DNA of 64,000 nucleotides from Methylococcales bacterium (GTDB lineage: Bacteria; Pseudomonadota; Gammaproteobacteria; Methylococcales; Methylomonadaceae): the NCBI GenBank assembly GCA_030753675.1, contig JASMBU010000001.1, positions 124,001 to 188,000 of the forward strand. Reading direction: 5' to 3'. This document shows, in pieces, positions 56,657 through 64,000 of this stretch. A program made the translations under genes and the position numbers. Position 1 is the stretch's first letter. The number at the start of each line of letters is the position of its first letter. Below the pieces are notes generated by a model, which did no database searches, was not told the origin of the DNA, and saw only the letters and a list, made by a program, of their open reading frames with translations.

Positions 56657-58216
56657 TTAGTGTCGGAAATGTCGCATAGCAGTAAAGGCCATGGTCATGT
56701 TATGTTCATTGGCAGCAGTTATAATTTCTTCGTCCCGAATGGAGCCGCCAGGTTGAATGACTGAAGTAATACCCGCTTGAGCTGCTGAATCAATACCGTC
56801 TCTAAAGGGGAAGAAGGCATCAGAAGCCATGGCTGACCCAGCTACTTCTAGGTTTTCATCGGCCGCTTTAATACCGGCAATACGTGCGGAATATACTCGA
56901 CTCATTTGCCCAGCGCCTACGCCAATGGTTTGTTGGTTTTTGGCATAAACGATAGCGTTAGATTTAACAAATTTAGCGACATTCCACGCAAAAATCATAT
57001 CATTAAGTTCTTCTGGAGTGGGGTGGCGTTTGCTGACAATGGTGATGTCATTGGCTGTAATTTGGCCGATATCATTATCCTGAACAAGTAGCCCATTGGT
57101 GATTCGTTTAAAATCATAGCTAGGCGTTCTTTCAGGTGGCCAAGTGCCTGTTTCCATGACGCGAATATTAGGCTTGGACTGTAGTATTGTACGGGCATCG
57201 CTCGTAATGGAAGGGGCAATAAGAACTTCGACGAATTGACGGTCGATGATTGCTTGTGCTGTGAGTCCGTCAAGGGGTTGATTAAAGGCAATGATCCCGC
57301 CAAATGCGGAAGTAGGGTCTGTTTGGTAGGCGCGATTGTAACTTTCAAGCAAATTATCTGTGGAGGCTACGCCACAAGGATTGGCATGTTTGACAATAAC
57401 GCAGGTGGGCGCACCGGAAAAAGACTTAACGCATTCTAGGGCAGCATCCGCATCGGCAATGTTGTTATAAGATAAGGCTTTTCCTTGCAATTGTTGGGCG
57501 GCGGCTAGGGTGCCTGCCACTGGATCAGCTTCACAATAAAAAGCGGCATTTTGGTGAGGGTTTTCACCGTAACGCATAATTTGTGACTGTTGAAATTGTA
57601 GATTTAGATTTTCCGGGAAAGGGTTGTCGTCAATTTTATTCAAGTAGCCTGCTATGGCAGTATCATAATGTGCTGTATGTTCAAAGCTTTTTCGTGCTAG
57701 TTTGAAACGGCTTTTTTGTGATAGAGCGCCCTGGTTGGCGGTGAGTTCATCAATGGTGTTTTGATAGTCGCTTGGGTCCACGATCACTGAAATGCTGGCA
57801 TGATTTTTAGCGGCGGCGCGAATCATGGTCGGGCCGCCAATATCTATATTTTCGATGGCGGTTTCAAAAGAACAATCTGGTTTTGCAATGGTTTGTTGAA
57901 AGGGGTATAGATTGACTACAACCATATCAATAGGAAGAATGCCGTGTTCTGCCATAACGCTGTCATCAATGCCACGGCGCCCTAATATGCCACCATGAAC
58001 TTTTGGGTGTAATGTCTTGACGCGCCCCGACATCATTTCAGGGAAACCCGTGTAGTCGGAGACTTCTGTGACAGGGATACGATGCTCGGCCAATTTCTGG
58101 GCAGTGCCGCCGGTGCTGAGTATTTCAATACCAAGGTCATGTAGATGGCGTGCAAAATCAATAATGCCGGTTTTATCTGAGACGCTGATGAGCGCGCGGC
58201 TTATTTTAAGGTCCAT
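56657..58216 (-). CDS. purH: Bifunctional AICAR formyltransferase / IMP cyclohydrolase
   Basis: A 519-residue bifunctional enzyme for the last two purine steps. The N-terminal IMP cyclohydrolase domain has [15 protein letters not shown], in part (SVSDKTGI), [18 protein letters not shown]-type [16 protein letters not shown] (in part) and the C-terminal AICARFT domain has [21 protein letters not shown] and the FFPFRDGID ending. It precedes purD and starts 32 bases after the fis gene's stop region. Confidence 0.95.
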   Translation of the reverse strand: MDLKISRALISVSDKTGIIDFARHLHDLGIEILSTGGTAQKLAEHRIPVTEVSDYTGFPEMMSGRVKTLHPKVHGGILGRRGIDDSVMAEHGILPIDMVVVNLYPFQQTIAKPDCSFETAIENIDIGGPTMIRAAAKNHASISVIVDPSDYQNTIDELTANQGALSQKSRFKLARKSFEHTAHYDTAIAGYLNKIDDNPFPENLNLQFQQSQIMRYGENPHQNAAFYCEADPVAGTLAAAQQLQGKALSYNNIADADAALECVKSFSGAPTCVIVKHANPCGVASTDNLLESYNRAYQTDPTSAFGGIIAFNQPLDGLTAQAIIDRQFVEVLIAPSITSDARTILQSKPNIRVMETGTWPPERTPSYDFKRITNGLLVQDNDIGQITANDITIVSKRHPTPEELNDMIFAWNVAKFVKSNAIVYAKNQQTIGVGAGQMSRVYSARIAGIKAADENLEVAGSAMASDAFFPFRDGIDSAAQAGITSVIQPGGSIRDEEIITAANEHNMTMAFTAMRHFRH

Positions 58217-58248
58217 AATATAGTTTTAGGTTCAGTTAATGGTAAGGG

Positions 58249-58503
58249 TTAAGAGATACGGTATTGAGCGATTTTTTTTCTTAAAGTACTGCGGCTTATG
58301 CCCAGCATCTTAGCGGCTTTAGATTGGTTGTGGCCAACTTTCTCTAAGGTCACTTCAATCATGGGCTTTTCAACTTCTCGGATAACAAGAGCGTAAAGAT
58401 CATCGCTTTCAGAGTCGCTTAGGCGCTCAAGATAGTCCATGACAGCCGCTTTGACATGTGAGGCTAAAGGTGTTGTTTTAGGGTGAGTGTTTTTATTGGT
58501 CAT
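58249..58503 (-). CDS. fis: DNA-binding protein Fis
   Basis: An 84-residue nucleoid-associated protein, slightly shorter than E. coli Fis (98). The C-terminal helix-turn-helix VGHNQSKAAKMLGISRSTLRKK (within residues 56-78) and the LYALVIREVEKPMIEVTL dimer region are clear. It is encoded directly after dusB with a four-base overlap, the universal gammaproteobacterial dusB-fis operon. Confidence 0.94.
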   Translation of the reverse strand: MTNKNTHPKTTPLASHVKAAVMDYLERLSDSESDDLYALVIREVEKPMIEVTLEKVGHNQSKAAKMLGISRSTLRKKIAQYRIS

Positions 58504-59477
58504 GATTGTTCGTTAAATAATTTAAATGCATTATTAACCCAATGTAATTGTTCTATCGGAATGTGAGCTTGATTAATTTTATGTTTCAATGCGCTTGGAA
58601 TGAGTCCTATAGAATTGAAATACCAGTTGATATGTTTGCGCGCTATTCGAACTCCCATTTTATCACCGTAGAAACGGTAGAGTGATTCCAAGTGGTGTTG
58701 TAAGGTAATTTGTTTTTTTGCCAAAGGAATGGGGGCTAGAAGTTCACCGTGATTCAGGTAATGATTTATTTCTGTGAATATCCACGGGCGTCCTTGTGCT
58801 GCCCGACCAATCATGATCGCATCAGCTTGGGTATAGTCTAATACGGCTTTAGCTTTTTGGACACTATTAATGTCGCCGTTAGCAATAATGGGGATGAGAC
58901 TTTGTGATTTAATTTTTTTAATAGTGTCGTATTCAGCATTACCGGAAAATCGGCACGCACGAGTTCTGCCATGAATGGTGAGCGCGGCAATGCCTGATTC
59001 ATGAGCAATTTTGGATATTTTAAGTGCGTTTCGGTTTTCAATATCCCAGCCTGTTCTTATTTTTAGTGTAACGGGTAAGTCAACAGCGTTAACAACGGCA
59101 TCAAGAATTTTGCCGACCAGAGATTCATTTCTTAATAATGCTGACCCGGCCGCTACGGCGCATACTTTTTTAGCCGGACAGCCCATGTTGATATCAATAA
59201 TTTGCGCGCCTTGGTCGGCATTGTAATAGGCTGCAGCAGCCATTTGTTCAGGGTCGGTACCTAGGATTTGAACCACGCGTGGTTCTGTTTCTCCTCTGTG
59301 GTTGCTTTTTAATTGGGTACGGTAGTGGTTTCGTAGGTTGGGATTGGATGAAACCATTTCTGAAACAGTTAGGCCGGCACCAAAATTCTTGCAGAGTTGC
59401 CTAAACGGGCGATCTGTCACCCCAGCCATGGGAGCTAAGAAAAGATTGTTTTTTAAGTGGATGGAGCCAATTAGCAT
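58500..59477 (-). CDS. dusB: tRNA-dihydrouridine synthase B
   Basis: A 325-residue flavoprotein that reduces uridine in tRNA. FMN-barrel marks: LAPMAGVTDRPFRQLC (residues 14-29), IDINMGCPAKKVC with the catalytic cysteine, VTLKIRTGW, LTIHGRTR, ANGDI and IGRAAQGRPWIF. Overlaps fis by four bases. The upstream region (59478-59734, 257 bases) is AT-rich and shared with aroQ. Confidence 0.94.
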   Translation of the reverse strand: MLIGSIHLKNNLFLAPMAGVTDRPFRQLCKNFGAGLTVSEMVSSNPNLRNHYRTQLKSNHRGETEPRVVQILGTDPEQMAAAAYYNADQGAQIIDINMGCPAKKVCAVAAGSALLRNESLVGKILDAVVNAVDLPVTLKIRTGWDIENRNALKISKIAHESGIAALTIHGRTRACRFSGNAEYDTIKKIKSQSLIPIIANGDINSVQKAKAVLDYTQADAIMIGRAAQGRPWIFTEINHYLNHGELLAPIPLAKKQITLQHHLESLYRFYGDKMGVRIARKHINWYFNSIGLIPSALKHKINQAHIPIEQLHWVNNAFKLFNEQS

Positions 59478-59734
59478 AATAAAACCTAAATTTTAGAAGA
59501 AAATTATACTGTTAATCAGTACGTATTAGTAGTTTGAGCGCTAAAGAGGCGAAAATATATACGGTTTTAGCGAGTGGGTCGAGATGGAGTAAAGTCATTA
59601 AAATGCAGTAATGTACGAATGTTTGCTGCTAAAAACATTAATATAGACAAATGTTGCTAATTTAGGCAAAATGAATTATTGGGCGTGGTTTGCTTTGAAC
59701 TTAAATAAACAATAGAGGGTGTGGGTAGGGTTAA

Positions 59735-60178
59735 ATGGCACAGATAACCGTAATTAATGGACCTAATCTTAATCTTCTAGGGACTCGAGAACCTGAGCTG
59801 TATGGTCATGCTTCGCTTGCCAATATTCATAGCAATTTAGAGCTATCAGCAACGCAATTAGGGCATGGGATCAACTTCTATCAAAGTAATGCAGAACACG
59901 AAATTGTTGAATTAATTCATCAAGCAGGTTCTGACGGTGTTGATATGTTGATTATTAATCCGGCTGCCTTTACACATACCAGCGTGGCAATTCGTGATGC
60001 TATGTTAGGTGTCAGAATTCCTTTTATTGAGGTTCATTTGTCTAATGTGTATGCTCGGGAAGCTTTTAGAAAACACTCTTATTTATCAGATATAGCCGAG
60101 GGGGTTATTTCTGGGTTTGGCGAAAATAGCTACTATATGGCTTTAACGGCCGCACATCAAATTCTACTCGCGAGATAA
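59735..60178 (+). CDS. aroQ: Type II 3-dehydroquinate dehydratase
   Basis: A 147-residue dodecameric enzyme of the shikimate pathway. Diagnostic [17 protein letters not shown] with the catalytic Tyr, [17 protein letters not shown] and [15 protein letters not shown] motifs are present. It is four bases before accB. No clear promoter can be proved; GGGTAGGG precedes the start. Confidence 0.95.
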   Translation: MAQITVINGPNLNLLGTREPELYGHASLANIHSNLELSATQLGHGINFYQSNAEHEIVELIHQAGSDGVDMLIINPAAFTHTSVAIRDAMLGVRIPFIEVHLSNVYAREAFRKHSYLSDIAEGVISGFGENSYYMALTAAHQILLAR

Positions 60179-60182
60179 GATC

Positions 60183-60638
60183 ATGGATATTAGAAAAATA
60201 AAAAAATTAATTGAAATCATTGAAGAATCTGGCATTGCTGAATTTGAAATTACTGAAGGTGAAGAATCAGTTCGGATCAGTAAGTATTCGACTAATGCTG
60301 TTGTGCCAGCAGCACTACCCATAGCTCCTGCTGTGATAGCATCGCCCCCTGTGGCAGCGGCAGTCAGTGAGGGACAACAAGAATCAGCAGCTGAAGAATA
60401 TGTGGGTCATGTTGTAAACTCTCCAATGGTAGGTACTTTTTATGCATCTGCATCACCCGGCTCAAAGGTCTTTGTTGGGGTGGGTCAGACTGTTAATGTA
60501 GGGGATACGCTGTGTATCATCGAAGCGATGAAGATTTTAAATCAAATCGAAGCGGAAACCAGTGGCACAGTTACCAAAATTTTGGTTGAAAATGCGCAAG
60601 CCGTTGAATATGGGCAGCCACTTTTTGTAATTGAGTAA
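60183..60638 (+). CDS. accB: Biotin carboxyl carrier protein of acetyl-CoA carboxylase
   Basis: A 151-residue protein: N-terminal [18 protein letters not shown] helix, an Ala/Pro-rich flexible linker (about residues 42-75), and a biotinyl domain with [15 protein letters not shown] and the lysine in [12 protein letters not shown] (usual sequence EAMKMMNQIE). With AccC it carries the first step of fatty-acid synthesis. accC starts 44 bases later. Confidence 0.95.
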   Translation: MDIRKIKKLIEIIEESGIAEFEITEGEESVRISKYSTNAVVPAALPIAPAVIASPPVAAAVSEGQQESAAEEYVGHVVNSPMVGTFYASASPGSKVFVGVGQTVNVGDTLCIIEAMKILNQIEAETSGTVTKILVENAQAVEYGQPLFVIE

Positions 60639-60682
60639 CTGAAGCGCTTTACTAACCAACCGAATTTAAATAGATAAAAACA

Positions 60683-62023
60683 ATGTTTGAAAAAATCGTT
60701 ATTGCTAATCGGGGCGAAATTGCGCTGCGAATTTTACGGGCCTGTCGTGAGCTGGGTGTTAAGGTCGTCGCCGTTCATTCTGAAGCAGACAGAAATTTAA
60801 AGCATGTTCGTTTGGCGGATGAATCTGTTTGTATTGGCCCTGCGCCTTCGAGTGAAAGCTACTTGAATATTCCTGCGTTGATCAGTGCAGCCGAGGTAAC
60901 TGATGCGGAAGCTATTCACCCGGGTTATGGCTTTTTATCAGAGAATGCGGCGTTTTCAGATAAAGTAAAAGAGAGTGGTTTTGTTTTTATTGGACCTGAT
61001 GGCGATACCATTCGTCAGATGGGTGACAAGATTGAGGCAAAGCGTGCAATGCAAGCGGCTAATATACCTTGTGTTCCCGGAAATGGTGATCCTTTAACGG
61101 CGCACGCCGAAACGAATTTAAAAATGGCTCGGGAAATTGGATACCCGGTTATTATTAAGGCGGCAGGTGGTGGTGGTGGTCGTGGTATGCGTACGGTTCA
61201 TACGGAAGCCTCGTTGTTAAATGCTATTTTATTGACTAAAACTGAAGCGGGTTCGGTATTTGGTAATGATACGGTCTATATGGAGAAATTTCTTGAAGAC
61301 CCGCGCCATATTGAGTTCCAGATTTTGGCCGATATGCACGGCAATGCCATTCACCTCGGTGAGCGCGATTGCTCAATGCAGCGGCGGCATCAGAAAGTAG
61401 TCGAGGAAGCGCCGGCTCCGGGTATTACAGAAGAGCAGCGTAAAATGATGGGAGAGCGTTGTGCCAATGCTTGTGTTGAGATTGGTTATCATGGTGCGGG
61501 GACTTTTGAGTTTCTGTACGAGAAGGGCGAGTTCTTCTTTATTGAAATGAATACTCGTATTCAGGTTGAGCATCCGGTTACTGAAATGATCACTGGTGTG
61601 GATCTTGTTAAAGAACAGTTACGTATTGCAGCCGGTGAACCCTTGTCAATCACCCAGGATCAAGTTCGGTTAATGGGGCATGCTATTGAGTGTCGCCTTA
61701 ATGCGGAAGACCCTAAAACATTTATGCCTTGCCCCGGGACTATTGATGCACTTCATTTTCCAGGCGGTCCGGGTATTCGTTGTGAGACTCATTTGTATAA
61801 TGGTTATACCGTTCCACCGCATTATGACTCTATGATTGGTAAGTTGATTGCGCATGGGGATGACCGGAACAGTGCCATTGCTAGAATGCAGACAGCTTTG
61901 GAAGAAATGATAGTGGGTGGAATCAAAACCAATATCCCTTTGCAGCGTGAGATAATGGCAGATAATGCTTTTGCTGTCGGTTCTCAAAACATTCATTATT
62001 TGGAAAAAAAGCTAGGAATGTAG
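60683..62023 (+). CDS. accC: Biotin carboxylase of acetyl-CoA carboxylase
   Basis: A 446-residue ATP-grasp enzyme that carboxylates biotin on AccB using bicarbonate. Marks: [19 protein letters not shown] (residues 6-24), [55 protein letters not shown]. Length is normal. prmA follows after 76 bases. Confidence 0.96.
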   Translation: MFEKIVIANRGEIALRILRACRELGVKVVAVHSEADRNLKHVRLADESVCIGPAPSSESYLNIPALISAAEVTDAEAIHPGYGFLSENAAFSDKVKESGFVFIGPDGDTIRQMGDKIEAKRAMQAANIPCVPGNGDPLTAHAETNLKMAREIGYPVIIKAAGGGGGRGMRTVHTEASLLNAILLTKTEAGSVFGNDTVYMEKFLEDPRHIEFQILADMHGNAIHLGERDCSMQRRHQKVVEEAPAPGITEEQRKMMGERCANACVEIGYHGAGTFEFLYEKGEFFFIEMNTRIQVEHPVTEMITGVDLVKEQLRIAAGEPLSITQDQVRLMGHAIECRLNAEDPKTFMPCPGTIDALHFPGGPGIRCETHLYNGYTVPPHYDSMIGKLIAHGDDRNSAIARMQTALEEMIVGGIKTNIPLQREIMADNAFAVGSQNIHYLEKKLGM

Positions 62024-62099
62024 CATCGTTTACCACCGTTGTGGTGGCGGCTGGAATAGTTTTCTTAGGCGCGATTTACTCTATTGCTAGGGCGTATTT

Positions 62100-62978
62100 A
62101 TGAGTTGGAAGCAGTTATCTGTTATAACAGATAAACAGTATGCCTCGGCATTGTCGGATTTTTTTAGTCAGTTTGGTGCGCTTTCGGTGACTTATTTAGA
62201 CGCACTTGATGAGCCTATTTTTGAGCCTGAATTGGGACAAACAAAGATTTGGGAGCAAACCCGTGTTGTTGCTTTGTTCGAGATGCCTGTTTATGCAGAA
62301 GTTTTAGAACCTTTGATGTGTCAACAGCTTCCTGATTCTGCTTTAAAAGATTGGCGTCTTGATATCTTACAAGACCAAGTTTGGGAGCGGACATGGATGG
62401 CGCATTTTAAACCGATGTTATTTGGCGATAAGTTGTGGGTTTGCCCCAGTGGTTCTGAGCAAGAGTCGTCTGAAACCGTTTGTATGACCTTGGATCCAGG
62501 ACTTGCTTTTGGGACGGGCACGCATGCCACAACAGCCTTATGTTTGGAATGGTTAGCTTGCTTTGATTTGAGTGGAAAGACACTTCTTGATTATGGCTGT
62601 GGTTCGGGTATTTTAGCGATTGCGGGGGTGCTGTTGGGTGCTCGTCATGTTTCTGCAGTAGATATTGATACGCAAGCGATTACTGCAACGAAAAATAATG
62701 CGGGAAAAAATAATATTGGTTCGAATATAGCTTGTTATTTGCCCGCTGATTGTCCTGCGCTTCAGGTTGATGTTGTGGTTGCTAATATTTTAGCTAATCC
62801 CTTGATTGAGATGGTTCAGCCAATTTTAACATTCTTAAATTCTGGCGGGCATTTAGTGCTTTCAGGGATTCTGAGTGAGCAGGCAGGTTGTGTTATGGAA
62901 GCTTACAGCCCCTTTTGTCAATTACAGGAGCCTGTTTATGAGGGTGATTGGTGTCGAATTGTAGGAATAAAGATTTAG
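62100..62978 (+). CDS. prmA: Ribosomal protein L11 methyltransferase
   Basis: A 292-residue SAM-dependent methyltransferase trimethylating L11. The N-terminal substrate domain (residues about 1-60) has MSWKQLSVITDKQYA; the catalytic domain has LDPGLAFGTGTHATTALCL, LLDYGCGSGILAIAG (SAM motif I) and VVANILANPLIEM. Its position after accBC is typical. It converges with tlpA, overlapping by four bases. Confidence 0.94.
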   Translation: MSWKQLSVITDKQYASALSDFFSQFGALSVTYLDALDEPIFEPELGQTKIWEQTRVVALFEMPVYAEVLEPLMCQQLPDSALKDWRLDILQDQVWERTWMAHFKPMLFGDKLWVCPSGSEQESSETVCMTLDPGLAFGTGTHATTALCLEWLACFDLSGKTLLDYGCGSGILAIAGVLLGARHVSAVDIDTQAITATKNNAGKNNIGSNIACYLPADCPALQVDVVVANILANPLIEMVQPILTFLNSGGHLVLSGILSEQAGCVMEAYSPFCQLQEPVYEGDWCRIVGIKI

Positions 62979-63478
62979 TTTGTATGAATTAATTCTTGTA
63001 ATTCCAGCAAGGAAATCTCGCCAGCATGGGTTTTTTGAATGACCCCATCTTCATCGATAAAAACAGTAAATGGCACGGCATTGGCGCGATTACCCATTTT
63101 GGTGGAAAGTGTAATGCCATCATCGCCGGCAATCAGCACGGGAAAGTTAATAGGGTAATCTTTTAGAAAAGACTGAACAGATTGCTTGTCTTCGATGGCG
63201 ATACTAATAACCTGTACATTATTAGTGGTTGAATTATTTTGTAGCGCTATCAAGGCGGGGATTTCTTTTCGACACGGTGGACACCAGGTTGCCCAGAAAT
63301 TAATGACGCGTTTTTTCCCGGCCCAGTCAGCGAGGGAATGGGGCGTATCGGATAAATCAGATAATGTTATTTTATCGAATGGATGTGCTGTGTGGGTTTC
63401 TGCAGACGGATATTGATGGCTGAATAAACCCAGTAAAAGAGCGATGATGGCAGCGCCAATGGTAGCATGGGGTGACAT
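62975..63478 (-). CDS. TlpA/DsbE-like thiol-disulfide oxidoreductase
   Basis: A 167-residue thioredoxin-fold protein with an N-terminal membrane anchor/signal (about residues 5-20) and the active site WCPPC in FWATWCPPCRKEIPAL, followed by the cis-proline VPFTVF. It is periplasmic, probably reducing. It directly follows dsbD (its start touches the dsbD stop), suggesting it receives electrons from that reductase. Confidence 0.88.
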   Translation of the reverse strand: MSPHATIGAAIIALLLGLFSHQYPSAETHTAHPFDKITLSDLSDTPHSLADWAGKKRVINFWATWCPPCRKEIPALIALQNNSTTNNVQVISIAIEDKQSVQSFLKDYPINFPVLIAGDDGITLSTKMGNRANAVPFTVFIDEDGVIQKTHAGEISLLELQELIHTN

Positions 63479-64000
63479 TAATGCGCTTGTTTAAGATGGT
63501 TTAAGAAATCATCAGCGGTTTTGTAACCGACCAAACGTAAATGTTCTTGTTCATTTTTATCAGCATCAAAAAATAAGATGGCAGGCGGTCCGATGAGGTT
63601 GAAATGTTTTAATAAAGCATTGTCATCTGTTGTCATTTTGGTTACATCTGCTTGTAACAACATAAACTGAGAAAGTTCTTTTTGTACGGCGTTATTCGAG
63701 AAGGTATAGGCTTCCATTTCTTTACATGAAATACACCAGTCAGCATAGAAATCTAACATGACCCGTTGTTGCTGTTGTTGTGCCTGAGATAGTTTTAGAT
63801 TCAGATCGTCTAGGGAAGTGATGCGCTCAAATTTTAAAGCATGCTTGGGCGCTTTTGTCGTTTGACTAAAATGATTTAAGGGTTGTAAAGGATTAGTGCC
63901 ACCTGTTGCAAAACCGATAATCAAGATAATGCCGTAAACAATCATGATTAAACCAATGCCCTTCCACAGTTTATTCCAGCCACTGCTTGACTGGGGTAGT
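63478..64000 (-). CDS. dsbD: Thiol:disulfide interchange protein DsbD, C-terminal part (5' truncated by window edge)
   Basis: The frame is open from the window's right edge (64000) to TAA at 63478. It holds the end of the last membrane helices (KGIGLIMIVYGIILIIG) and the periplasmic thioredoxin domain with the catalytic pair in DWCISCKEMEAYTF. This is cDsbD, which takes electrons from the membrane domain. An ATG at 63945 exists, but the reading runs upstream without a stop, so the start and the N-terminal domain lie outside the window. Confidence 0.9.
   Translation of the reverse strand, partial: LPQSSSGWNKLWKGIGLIMIVYGIILIIGFATGGTNPLQPLNHFSQTTKAPKHALKFERITSLDDLNLKLSQAQQQQQRVMLDFYADWCISCKEMEAYTFSNNAVQKELSQFMLLQADVTKMTTDDNALLKHFNLIGPPAILFFDADKNEQEHLRLVGYKTADDFLNHLKQAH

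Overview
The window is a gene-dense piece of a gammaproteobacterial chromosome. The gene neighbourhoods are classic for that class: glnE-ilvE-waaF-waaC; zapB/zapA followed by 6S RNA; ygfB-pepP-ubiH-ubiI; bamD facing rluD-pgeF; lptM-lysA-dapF-DUF484-xerC; oadGAB; dusB-fis; aroQ-accB-accC-prmA. The DNA looks moderately AT-rich. Sodium-linked genes (oxaloacetate decarboxylase pump, TRAP transporter genes, a DUF1538 pair) suggest a marine or halotolerant aerobe related to the Methylophaga/Cycloclasticus type of lineage, but this placement is inference only; no rRNA is present.

Layout. 0-9 kb: nitrogen control (glnE, 5' truncated), branched-chain amino acids, LPS core heptosyltransferases, 6S RNA, Z-ring accessory proteins, ubiquinone hydroxylases. 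9-18 kb: succinyl-CoA synthetase, NAD synthetase, outer-membrane assembly lipoprotein BamD, pseudouridine synthase RluD, a ZIP metal transporter and a PGM1-type phosphoglucomutase. 18-28 kb: DNA glycosylase, ribosome factor DarP, a frameshifted dinB, the lptM-lysA-dapF-DUF484-xerC operon and TRAP dctQM. 28-32.5 kb: divergent tungstate-type ABC genes without a permease, a kinase, an unrecognised exported protein and a broken fetB. 32.6-36.3 kb: a compact nitrosative-stress module (Dnr-like regulator, FNR-type box, hcp, ferredoxin-reductase hcr) whose base skew is opposite to its surroundings and which ends at an IS3 transposase remnant. 36.4-43.9 kb: NDH-2, an ABC-F protein, a dead histidine kinase and small membrane proteins. 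44-46.2 kb: a four-gene operon of two DUF1538 membrane proteins, a PII-like protein and a CBS-pair protein. 46.5-50 kb: phoB-phoR behind a candidate Pho box, a TSUP transporter and a DUF1439 protein. 50-64 kb: oadGAB, msrB, apeB, purHD, fis-dusB, aroQ-accBC-prmA, tlpA and the 3' end of dsbD.

Three protein genes are broken (dinB, fetB, a PAS histidine kinase) and one IS fragment is decayed. Two of the lesions lie in A-runs and could be assembly errors; the others look like real decay. The parts most worth following up are the DUF1538/PII/CBS operon, the skew-inverted hcp island, and the transporter genes that lack essential partners.
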